From assembly GCA_947471745.1 (NCBI GenBank), contig CANJKZ010000952.1, forward strand, positions 1,470,001 through 1,534,000: a DNA stretch of 64,000 nt. The letters run 5' to 3'. The notes beneath the pieces were generated by a model. It was given only the letters and a program-made list of their open reading frames with translations. It was not told the origin of the DNA and ran no database searches. Source of the DNA: Closterium sp. Naga37s-1 (lineage: Eukaryota > Streptophyta > Zygnematophyceae > Desmidiales > Closteriaceae). The first letter of the stretch is position 1. Every line of letters starts with the position of its first letter. Below are positions 55,873 through 64,000 of the stretch, piece after piece. Position numbers and translations under genes: made by a program.

Positions 55873-58800
55873 ATGGCTACCCCTAGCGTCCTCGCTTTTG
55901 ACGCTGAGGGTCGAGCCATTGACTTTGAGGTCTGGGTCGACGACCTGCAGCTGTTCTTACAGTGCGATAGGGCGGACGGTCTTTCCCTCTTTGACCTCAC
56001 CTCTGGCGCCTCTCCTGCCCCTGCTACTGATGCTGACCCCACTGTTCGCTCTCAGTGGGCCACCCGCGATGCTGCTGCACGTCTTGCTGTGCGTCGCCAC
56101 CTGCCTACCACTGAGCGCGCGCACTTTAGTCAGTACAAGAGTGCTCAGACCTTGTACGACGCTGTAGTTGCGCGCTACTCTTCCCCTGCCACTGCTGCCC
56201 TGAGCCGCCTCATGCTACCGTACCTCTTTCCTGACCTTGCTGCCTTTCCCACCGTCGCTGACCTCATTACGCACCTCCGCACTAGTGACACTCGCTACCG
56301 CGCCGCCCTTCCTGCTGAGTTCTGCGCCAAGAACCCCCCCCCCATGTACATCACTCTCTATTACATCGTCACACGCCTCCCTGACTCCCTTCGCGTAGTC
56401 AGGGACCACTACCTCTCGGTCTGTCCCACCACTCTCACTGTCGACCTCCTCGAGAAGTCCCTCCTGGCGGCGGAGAAGAGCATCGTCGCTGTAGGAGCCT
56501 CTCGTGGTGACCCTCGCACCCCCATCTTTGAGGGGTGTTCTCCTTCCCCCCTGCTGCCCTCTGTTGCCTCTGCTGCTGCTGCCGACCTGCTTGGTCTTGA
56601 GTCGGTCTGCGCGGCGTCTGCCCCTAGCGGGAGACGCCGCCCTGGCAGGGGCAAGGGGGGCAAGGGCGCGGGTGGAGCTGGCGGGGGCGGTGGAGGAGGC
56701 GGTGGAGGCGGAGGAGGGAGTGGGGGTGGCGGTGGGAGTGGTGGCGGGGGCGGTGGTGGAGGTGGCAGCAGCGGAGGAGGAGGCGTCGGTGGCGGCAGCG
56801 GTGGGAGCGGAGGCAGCGGTGGTGGTGGAGGTGGAGGCAGCGGTGGCGGAGGGGGTGGAGCTGGTCGGGGTGGTGCCCCGCAGCGTAGCGGCCCTGGTGG
56901 TGGCCAGCGTCAGCAGCAGCAGCAGCAGCAGCAGCGTTCGCGGGACATCCCCCCGCCCCACCAGCTCCGTGAGTGGTACACGCAGCGTCAGCGGGGTGGG
57001 GGTTTTGGTCCATGCACCTACGTCCTTCGTTCCGGTGACCGAGCGGGTGAGCAGTGTGGGGGTGCGCACCCCACTCAGCGCTGCTTTGCCCGCCTGACGG
57101 ACGCTTGGCGTCAGCAGTTCCCCGAGGCCAGTGAGATTCCCCGTTGGGGAGAGCTGTCTAGGGCTGGCGTAGCTGTCTTTGATCTTGACTTTGATGCTAT
57201 CCTTGCTGCCATGTATGCTGTGACTATTAGTGAGGAGGGTGACTGTTACCAGTGTTTCCCGCCCGACCCGGGCATTAGTACTGCTGCGCCAGGTACTTCT
57301 GCGGCTGCTGCTCTAGGTGCCAGTGCGTCTGCACTCTCAGGTACTGGTGAGGCTGCGCTCTCAGGTACTGCGTCGGCTTCGGCCTCCCTCACCTTCACAC
57401 TTGACTCAGGGGCTTCTCGCTCCTTCTTTCGAGACCGCACCACACTCACGCCGCTTGGCCGGCCGGTTGCAGTCTCCCTGGCTGACCCCTCTGGGGGTCC
57501 TGTCCTCTCTCACTTCTCCACTGTCCTCCCGTGTCCGGCTGCCCCCTCGGGCACCTTGTCTGGTCTGTACCTCCCCTCGTTCTCGACGAACTTGGTGAGT
57601 GGTGCTGACTTGCAGGATGCGGGGGTTCACCAGTTTACTCCTGCGAGTCAGCGGGTGACCCACTGCTCGGATGCCCGCACAGGCCGACACCTGGCCACGT
57701 TCTCGCGTCGGCCAGGGTCGAGTCTCTACACACTGACCACTGCGTCTCCTCCTGTCCCTGCGTCTGGCCAGGTAGCTGCGTCGGGTCAGGTGTTTGCTGC
57801 TGCGTCCAGGTCTGGTCCTGAGTCTGCCCCCTGCTCGTGTCGCCGCCTGTCTCACGAGACTCTCCTGTGGCACCACCGCCTTGGCCACCCCTCCTTGCTT
57901 CGTCTTCGGGGCATGGCTTCCCGTGTCCTTGTCTCTGGTCTTCCCCGGTCTCTCCCTCCCCTCCCTTCGGGACCCGGACCTTCTTGTGTCCCCTGTGTCG
58001 AGGGGCGGCTTCGGGCTGCCCCTCACTCCTCTCAGTTTCCCCCGACAGAGGCTCCTCTGCAGACGCTTCACATGGACGTGTGGGGCCCCGCCCGCGTCCG
58101 TGGGCAGGGTCACGAGCGCTACTTCCTGCTGGTGGTTGACGATTACTCGCGTTACACCACAGTCTTCCCCTTGCGCAGCAAGGGTGATGTCACTGCGGTG
58201 TTGATCGACTGGATCCGCGCAGCTCGTCTCCAGCTCAGGGGGAGCTTCGGCTCGGACTTTCCTGTTCTGCGTCTGCACTCTGACCGAGGTGGAGAGTTCT
58301 CCTCTGGCCTTCTGCGAGCCTACTGTCGTGCACGAGGCATCCGCCAGACCTTTACGCTTCCGGACTCTCCACAGCAAAATGGGATTGCTGAGCGCCGCAT
58401 TGGCATGGTCATGGACGTCGCTCGTACGTCCATGATGCATGCGGCTGCCCCCCATTTTCTGTGGCCGTTTGCGGTTCGGTACGCGGCGCATCAGATCAAC
58501 CTTCACCCCAGGGTCTCCCGGCCGGAGACCTCCCCAGCTCTGCTGTGGACGGGGAAGGTCGGCGATGCGTCTGCGTTCCGTGTCTGGGGATCTCGGGCGT
58601 TTGTCCGCGACTTGTCTGCGGACAAGCTGTCCCCTCGTGCTGCTCCCTGTGTCTTCCTCGGCTTCCCCCCTGACGCTCCAGGGTGGCAGTTCTACCACCC
58701 CTCCTCTCGTCGTGTTCTGTCCTCCCAGGACGTCACGTTCGACGAGTCAGTCCCCTTCTACCGCCTCTTCCCCTACCGCACTCCTTCCCTCCCCCCGCCA

Positions 58801-61797
58801 CCGCACTTCCTTGTGCCAGGTCCCCCCCCGGTAGACCCCCTTCCCCCTCAGGGTCCTGCCCCTTCAGGTGTGTCCCAGGTAGACGCAGTCGAGCCGGTCG
58901 AGGTTGCTGGTGACTCTGGTCCTGCTGCGGGTGCTGAGCCTGGGGGTGCTGAGTCTGGGGGTGCTGAGCCTGGGGGTACTGCGACTGGGGGTGCTGAGCC
59001 TGGGGGTGCGGAGTCTGGGAGTGCTGAGCCTGGGGGTGCTGCGACTGGGGGTGCTGAGCCTGGGGGTGCAGAGTCTGGGGGTGCTGAGCCGTGGGGTGCT
59101 GCTACTGGGGGTGCTGAGCCAGGGGGTGCTGCGTCTGGAGGTGCTGAGCCTGGAGCTGCGGAGCCTGCGGCCACTGGACCTCCCCTTGTGGCGTCTGGCG
59201 GTGCGGGACCTGGCGGTTCTCCGGGTGCTTCGCCTCGGCGGGAGCCCCTCTCTCCACAGGAGCTGCGCGAGTGGTTTGCCCGGCGCTGGAGGCGTGCTGC
59301 TGGAGCTGGAGGTTCTTCGGCTACTGAGGGTGCTGGTGCCGCGGGTCCCGGAGGTGCTGGAGCTGGAGCTGCTGAGGGCGTTGGTGCTGAGGCTACTGCT
59401 GTCGGTCCTGGAGGCGGTCCTGCTGGGGGTGCTACTGGTGCTGCTGGAGGTCCTGGAGCTGGAGGTGCTACTGGCGCTGGTGCTGCCGCTGGGGGTACTG
59501 GTGCTGTCCCTGCTGTGTCTGGAGTCGTCGCGCGGCCTAGACCGTACTTCGTTCCGCTCCTTCAGCAGGTTCTTGGTCTCCCGCCTTCTACTGGTCCTCC
59601 TCCTCCCTTAGAGTGTCCACAGCCTGTTCTGTCACAGTTACAGTTACAGCCGGCCTCCCCACTGCCCGCTCCTTCTCCCTACACTGGTCCTACTGGAGGT
59701 CTTGCTGAGCGTCGTGAGCCTGCGTCTCGCCCTGCGTCGCCTGTCCGTGCTGCTCGCACTAGTGGTCGTGGTTCGCGTCAGCGTCCTCCTCCTGTCCCTG
59801 GCACGCACCGGATGTCTCTGCGTCCGTCCACTGCTCCTCTGCGTGCCCCTTTGCCTTCTCCTCCTGAGTCCTCTCTTCCTGCTCTTCCTGACCCGGAGTC
59901 GGACTCTCTTCGTGCTGCCAGTCCTGCTGTCACACGTCTCCTTGCTACTGTCGTCACTGACCCCTCTTTTGAGTCCACTGCTGCGTCTGCGCTTGTTGCT
60001 GAGCTCGTCGACTTTGCTGCTCGCTGTCGTCTAGACTACGCTGCCGGTCTTGTTGCTGAGTCTGCGTCTGTCTGTCCTCCGTCCGTCGGGGGTGAGTGTG
60101 CTCTTGGCACGGACGTCCTTGAGGACAGGCAGGAGGAGTTCAGGTGTCTGGCTGCTGCTTCACCTCATCTCGCGTCCGTACTACTTGCCCCTGAGGGAGA
60201 CCCGGATGCACTAGACATCCCGACTCCGCGCTCTTACGCGGAGGCCGTAGAGGGTCCCTACTCCTCTCAGTGGCAGGCAGCTATGGATGCAGAGATGGCG
60301 TCCTGGAAGTCCACAGGCACCTACGTTGACGCGGTTCCCCCTCCTGGGGCGAACATCGTCAGTGGCATGTGGATCTTCAGGGTGAAGCGGCCGCCGGGCT
60401 CTCCACCTGTCTTCAAGGCGCGGTACGTCGCTCGTGGCTTCAGTCAGCGGCAGGGAGTTGACTACTTTCAGACCTTCTCTCCCACCCCGAAGATGACCAC
60501 TCTTCGGGTGCTGCTGCACATAGCCGCTCAGCGCGACTACGAGCTCCACTCTCTTGACTTCAGTACTGCTTTCTTGCAGGGTAGCCTGCACGAGGAGATC
60601 TGGCTGCGCCGTCCACCTGGCTTCACTGGGACTTTTCCTCCTGGCACCCAGTGGAGCCTCCGACGGCCAGTCTACGGTCTCCGCCAGGCACCGCGTGAGT
60701 GGCACGACACACTGAGGACTACGCTTGCGGCTCTTGGGTTTGCTCCCTCTACTGCTGACCCGTCGTTGTTTCTGCGCACCGACACTTCTTTGCCGCCGTT
60801 CTACGTCCTCGTGTACGTCGACGACTTGGTCTTTGCCACAGCTGACACTGCTGGACTAGCCTACGTGAAGTCCGAGCTGCAGAAGAGACACACGTGCACA
60901 GACCTCGGTGAACTGCGCAGCTACCTTGGCTTGCAGATCACTCGGGACAGAGCACGCCGCACCATTACCTTGACTCAGTCACACATGGTGCAGCAGGTCC
61001 TTCAACGCTTCGGCTTCACGTACTCCTCGCCTCAGGCCACTCCTCTGTCTACTCGCCACTCGCTCTCAGCTCTGCCTTCGGATGAGTCCGTAGAGTCGAG
61101 TGGCCCGTACCCAGAGCTTGTTGGCTGCCTCATGTACCTGATGACCTGCACACGACCTGACCTTGCATACCCTCTTAGCATTCTTTCACGCTATGTTGCT
61201 CCTGGGAGACACCGACCAGAGCACATGGCTGCAGCGAAGAGGGTGTTGCGCTACTTGTGCAGTACGTCGGGCATGGGGCTAGTGCTTGGAGGGCGGAGTC
61301 CAGTGGTCCTCACTGGGCACGCGGACGCTTCTTGGGCAGACGACCAGGCTACACAGCGGTCGTCGCAGGGTTACACCTTCAGTCTTGGTTCCGGCTCTGT
61401 CTCGTGGCGGGCTACTCGCTCGTCCTCTGTTCTCAGCTCCAGTTGTGAGGCTGAGATCTACGCCGGGGCCATGGCTGCACAGGAGCTTCGTTGGCTCACC
61501 TACCTGCTGACTGACCTTGGAGAGCCGCCTCGTTCTCCTCCAGTGTTGTACGTAGACAACAAGGCCATGCTGGCCTTGTGTCGAGAGCAGCGCTTGGAGC
61601 ACAGAACGAAGCACATTGCTCTCCGTTACTTTCTTGCTCGTGAGCTGCAGCAGCGTGGTCAGTTGCGACTTGCGTACGTGGCCTCTGAGGCCAACACTGC
61701 TGATGTGTTCACCAAGGCACTTGCGCCTTGTGACCATCAGCGCTTCTGCACCCAGCTGGGTCTTGTACCTGTCTTGCCTCACTTGCTCTCTTCTTGA
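55873..61797 (+). CDS. Element G Copia polyprotein (Gag-PR-INT-RT-RNase H)
   Basis: A single 1974-codon frame. ATG 55873 is chosen because MATPSVLAF matches the Gag start of B, I and O. Domains by residue: capsid-like 1-~200; Gly-rich ~255-336; Cys/His cluster C-X13-C-X3-H-X4-C at ~381-404; protease DSGA at ~511; pre-integrase LLWHHRLGHP ~665; integrase with catalytic D735, D804, E840 (D-35-E spacing); GAEPGG repeats ~1019-1097; SPQELREW ~1125; Pro-rich linker; RT from ~1510 with YVDD at 1648-1651; RNase H HADASWADD ~1817 to the C-terminus. The stop is TGA. No stop, frameshift or missing catalytic residue was seen. Expression is presumably as one RNA from the LTR, with protease cleaving the product. 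Confidence 0.94.
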   Translation: MATPSVLAFDAEGRAIDFEVWVDDLQLFLQCDRADGLSLFDLTSGASPAPATDADPTVRSQWATRDAAARLAVRRHLPTTERAHFSQYKSAQTLYDAVVARYSSPATAALSRLMLPYLFPDLAAFPTVADLITHLRTSDTRYRAALPAEFCAKNPPPMYITLYYIVTRLPDSLRVVRDHYLSVCPTTLTVDLLEKSLLAAEKSIVAVGASRGDPRTPIFEGCSPSPLLPSVASAAAADLLGLESVCAASAPSGRRRPGRGKGGKGAGGAGGGGGGGGGGGGGSGGGGGSGGGGGGGGGSSGGGGVGGGSGGSGGSGGGGGGGSGGGGGGAGRGGAPQRSGPGGGQRQQQQQQQQRSRDIPPPHQLREWYTQRQRGGGFGPCTYVLRSGDRAGEQCGGAHPTQRCFARLTDAWRQQFPEASEIPRWGELSRAGVAVFDLDFDAILAAMYAVTISEEGDCYQCFPPDPGISTAAPGTSAAAALGASASALSGTGEAALSGTASASASLTFTLDSGASRSFFRDRTTLTPLGRPVAVSLADPSGGPVLSHFSTVLPCPAAPSGTLSGLYLPSFSTNLVSGADLQDAGVHQFTPASQRVTHCSDARTGRHLATFSRRPGSSLYTLTTASPPVPASGQVAASGQVFAAASRSGPESAPCSCRRLSHETLLWHHRLGHPSLLRLRGMASRVLVSGLPRSLPPLPSGPGPSCVPCVEGRLRAAPHSSQFPPTEAPLQTLHMDVWGPARVRGQGHERYFLLVVDDYSRYTTVFPLRSKGDVTAVLIDWIRAARLQLRGSFGSDFPVLRLHSDRGGEFSSGLLRAYCRARGIRQTFTLPDSPQQNGIAERRIGMVMDVARTSMMHAAAPHFLWPFAVRYAAHQINLHPRVSRPETSPALLWTGKVGDASAFRVWGSRAFVRDLSADKLSPRAAPCVFLGFPPDAPGWQFYHPSSRRVLSSQDVTFDESVPFYRLFPYRTPSLPPPPHFLVPGPPPVDPLPPQGPAPSGVSQVDAVEPVEVAGDSGPAAGAEPGGAESGGAEPGGTATGGAEPGGAESGSAEPGGAATGGAEPGGAESGGAEPWGAATGGAEPGGAASGGAEPGAAEPAATGPPLVASGGAGPGGSPGASPRREPLSPQELREWFARRWRRAAGAGGSSATEGAGAAGPGGAGAGAAEGVGAEATAVGPGGGPAGGATGAAGGPGAGGATGAGAAAGGTGAVPAVSGVVARPRPYFVPLLQQVLGLPPSTGPPPPLECPQPVLSQLQLQPASPLPAPSPYTGPTGGLAERREPASRPASPVRAARTSGRGSRQRPPPVPGTHRMSLRPSTAPLRAPLPSPPESSLPALPDPESDSLRAASPAVTRLLATVVTDPSFESTAASALVAELVDFAARCRLDYAAGLVAESASVCPPSVGGECALGTDVLEDRQEEFRCLAAASPHLASVLLAPEGDPDALDIPTPRSYAEAVEGPYSSQWQAAMDAEMASWKSTGTYVDAVPPPGANIVSGMWIFRVKRPPGSPPVFKARYVARGFSQRQGVDYFQTFSPTPKMTTLRVLLHIAAQRDYELHSLDFSTAFLQGSLHEEIWLRRPPGFTGTFPPGTQWSLRRPVYGLRQAPREWHDTLRTTLAALGFAPSTADPSLFLRTDTSLPPFYVLVYVDDLVFATADTAGLAYVKSELQKRHTCTDLGELRSYLGLQITRDRARRTITLTQSHMVQQVLQRFGFTYSSPQATPLSTRHSLSALPSDESVESSGPYPELVGCLMYLMTCTRPDLAYPLSILSRYVAPGRHRPEHMAAAKRVLRYLCSTSGMGLVLGGRSPVVLTGHADASWADDQATQRSSQGYTFSLGSGSVSWRATRSSSVLSSSCEAEIYAGAMAAQELRWLTYLLTDLGEPPRSPPVLYVDNKAMLALCREQRLEHRTKHIALRYFLARELQQRGQLRLAYVASEANTADVFTKALAPCDHQRFCTQLGLVPVLPHLLSS

Positions 61798-62002
61798 CCT
61801 TGCTTGTACTGTCACATATATATTCCTGCTCTTGCTTGTCTAGCTCTATATATATATGTGTACTCCTGCATGTGAACTGGCCCTGTTGCCCTGTCGTTGT
61901 GCTCGGACTGTGTGGTGACTTTGTGATCCACCCTGAGCTTGCTCTGCTTTGCTTGACTGGTCTTGTGACCCCTTGTTCTCCCCCACTTTGCCTATGGGGG
62001 TG

Positions 62003-62137
62003 TGTCAGAACATATATATAGCTTATGCTGTTGTGTAGGCTATAGTGGGGTATCCCATAGGGGGTACAACCCAATTAGGGTTTCCCATATGTACTCACTT
62101 CATTCATAGTTCATTCATTCTCGTTCTACTATTCTCA
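62003..62137 (+). repeat. 3' LTR of element G
   Basis: 135 bp, two differences from the 5' LTR (CCCATATG for CCTATATG, CATTCATT for CATCCATT). Preceded by purine tract CCTATGGGGGTG. Confidence 0.92.
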
Positions 62138-64000
62138 CACCTTGCTGCTCGTGAGCGTAGGGCAGGGACACCAGGTGCTCAATCCCCTTTTGCTTGAAGA
62201 GTTCTTTGAACTCAGTTGAGAAGAACTCCAAACCCCCGTCAGTCTGGTATGTTTTCAGCTTCAGTCCGGACTGGCGTTCAGCCCGCTTCATCCATGCCAC
62301 GAAGCATTCAAAGGCAAGAGAGCGGCAATCGGTGTTGATGGCCCAGACGTAGCGTGTGCAAGCGTCGATGAGGGTAAGGGTGTAGGATTCACCGTCGAGC
62401 CCGCTTTGACTTAAAACCATGAAATCGCTGTAGACTTTCTCCAGCGGCTTGTAGCGTTCGTAGCCGGGAGGTAAGTCCGGAAAGGGTTTGTGGGCGAGTG
62501 ACGCAGTTGGGCACACGGTGCAGGGCAGGTCAGCCGATTCTGCTGTGAGGGAGCCTCCTCGAGGAAGAAGCAGCGCGTCGTCGTCGAAGACTCCGGCCTT
62601 GAGAGAATTCTTGAGCCTGATGTGCGAGGGGTGTCCGAGTCGCTGGTGCCATGTTTCCGGTTCCGCACGGTACCCTACTGTCTTTTGATAGTGTTTGTTC
62701 CTCTCTGCTGCGTCGTTCAGCTCCTTTTCAGGTCCTATGCCGGTGGCAGCATCAGTGTCAGTTGCGAAGGCCCGAATGGAGTCCCGTTCCAGAAGCACGC
62801 GGGGAATCCCGATGATGTCGTCGGTGTCGCCGGCGTGAACTTGCTCGCCGGTGACGAGAAGATACTGAGATGGTGGCGCCTTGGGCCAGTCGGCGACGGG
62901 AAGCCCTTTCATGGGAATTCTGAAGTAACTGTATTCGGCGCCGATGACCTCGATCTGTTGTGGTCCTTGTTCTGGTGGCGGCAGCTCCTCGGTAGGTTCT
63001 GGTAATTCTGTTGCTTCCTCAAAGAATTCATAAGTTACCTCTTCCTCTGATTCTTCTTGCATTGGTTCTGGTGTGTCAGGAGCGTACTGATCCGGGAGAG
63101 GAGGTCCGCCCCAACTGGTGCCACGTGTTGCCCAGTATGGATCGATCGCCGCGGCATCCGCGGGGGGGATTCCCGGAGCTTCGGGATAAGCAGGAGCTGC
63201 GTGCCCCCATCCTCCTTCGCTTGTTGAAGTTCCCCAGCCGCCTCCAGTTCCCCAGCCACCTTCGGTTCCCCAGCCGCTTTCAGTGGCAGCGCCAGCCTCC
63301 GTTGCCGAGACAATACCCCGCTCTTCTGCGGCTGCTTCTTCTGGCGTTAGAACTTCCCCCAATGGGCCGACTTCTGGACTGGGACTGCCCAATCCTGTTC
63401 CAGCCTTTTCGCTTTCTTTGGTGATTGGTTCCGCAGGTGCTGACGTGCCGCTGTCTTCTTCCATTGATGCAGGTCCGGCTCAGCTGGGTTGGAGGTCGAG
63501 GCAGTTGGAACGGTGTGAAGTCGAAGAAGACCGTCGGAAGCAGGTCGCTCGAGGTCCATTTCGGTGGGATGCGACCATGTTGGTGGCTCCGAAAGAGTTG
63601 TTTTGAGCAGCAGAGTGCGGTCAGAATCTCCAGTGGTGCCTTGAGGTGAGAACTGCAGTACGAAGACTCCGTCATCTTCAATCGCCTTGCCGATGTAAGA
63701 ATTGTTGTAGAAAAGCTCAAAGGCCTTGTCCTTGCAGTTGCTGCGAATGTCGACTCCGCACCGCATGAGTTGTGCCGATGAGAGCAGGTTGTAACGCAGA
63801 TCTGGGGCGACAAGTACATCACCGATGTGAATGGTGAACTTGGTGTCATTGGCTTCAAGGTAAACTTCGTCGATGTCGTATGCCTTGAGTGTGCAATTGT
63901 TCGCAACTGTGATTTCGCACGGTCGTCGCATGCGTTTTGAGTTGCTGATGAACGTTGGTGATCCCACCATGTGTTGTCCGCAGCAGCTGTCCAGGTACCA
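62138..64000 (-). pseudogene. Element H: long-LTR Copia protease and integrase fragment
   Basis: Minus-strand relative of M. At the right window edge it begins WYLDSCCGQHMVG, the same unusual protease motif as M. It continues with ITVANNCTLKAYD and the LLSSAQLMRCG segment, a Trp/Gly-repeat acidic spacer (about 63170-63310), pre-integrase WHQRLGHPSHIRL (about 62620-62660), CTVCP, and integrase (LIDACTRYVW, QTDGGLEFF), ending inside AHEQQG at 62138. A frame change near 63465 separates the protease and spacer frames. The left end abuts the 3' LTR of G; the right end leaves the window. M and H share order and motifs but differ in many residues. Confidence 0.85.

Larger units (their letters stand above)
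54675..62137 (+). mobile_element. Element G: complete short-LTR Copia element
   Basis: 135 bp LTRs at 54675-54809 and 62003-62137 differ at two positions by eye. All internal parts are present: primer-binding site, hairpin, minisatellite leader, one uninterrupted polyprotein and purine tract CCTATGGGGGTG. Flanking bases do not form a target duplication (GACCG on the left, CACCT on the right); the left flank is Gag of F and the right flank is integrase of H. The element therefore looks intact inside but its outer junctions suggest recombination between two copies. Confidence 0.92.

Overview
This 64 kb window is a retrotransposon-dominated stretch of a eukaryotic nuclear genome. I could not find an ordinary intact host gene. 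The elements have the Ty1/Copia order (Gag, protease, integrase, reverse transcriptase with YVDD, RNase H), primer-binding sites matching plant-type initiator-Met tRNA (TGGTATCAGAGC and variants), and the one cellular-type gene has GT-AG introns. Together these point to the green lineage, perhaps a streptophyte alga or other early plant; the species call is inference only. No virus of people, animals or crops was recognised.

I use letters for the elements. Three Copia lineages are present. (1) Short-LTR elements (LTRs 125-136 bp, GC-rich leaders with minisatellites, very Gly-rich Gag): A (1-1824, +), B (1825-4362, -), F (52657-54674, +), G (54675-62137, +), O (34669-49034, -) and I (41094-48639, -); E (4363-4797 plus 17385-about 19803, +) is a related copy. 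(2) Gln-rich-linker elements C and D (4798-17384, -). (3) Long-LTR elements M (30583-51790, +) and H (62138-64000, -).

Layout, left to right. A and B are truncated and joined head to head. E is split just after its start codon by D (TSD GGCCA). D contains a second copy, C, whose 3' LTR has been lost, apparently by recombination. E runs into a decayed, intron-containing hAT-like transposase gene (19804-22495). Next come a CTCTCACGCG-type minisatellite and, inserted in it, a 1.6 kb non-autonomous LTR element N (24850-26461, TSD ACGCG). The stretch 27.2-30.6 kb is AT-richer and without recognisable genes. M follows, and it is a three-level nest: O is inserted in M (TSD CATTC) and I is inserted in the leader of O (TSD GCGAG); M itself has the TSD CCGGC. 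After a gene-poor gap, F is cut by G, the best-preserved element, with one open frame of 1974 codons. G abuts the truncated H without a matching target duplication.

Most copies are damaged by stop codons (very often CAG to TAG), frameshifts at C/G runs, and deletions. G is the only element whose whole polyprotein reads through, so it is the best candidate for a recently active copy and for supplying proteins to the defective and non-autonomous ones. Coordinates of LTRs and TSDs were read directly from the sequence; all similarity statements are by-eye comparisons inside the window, not database searches.
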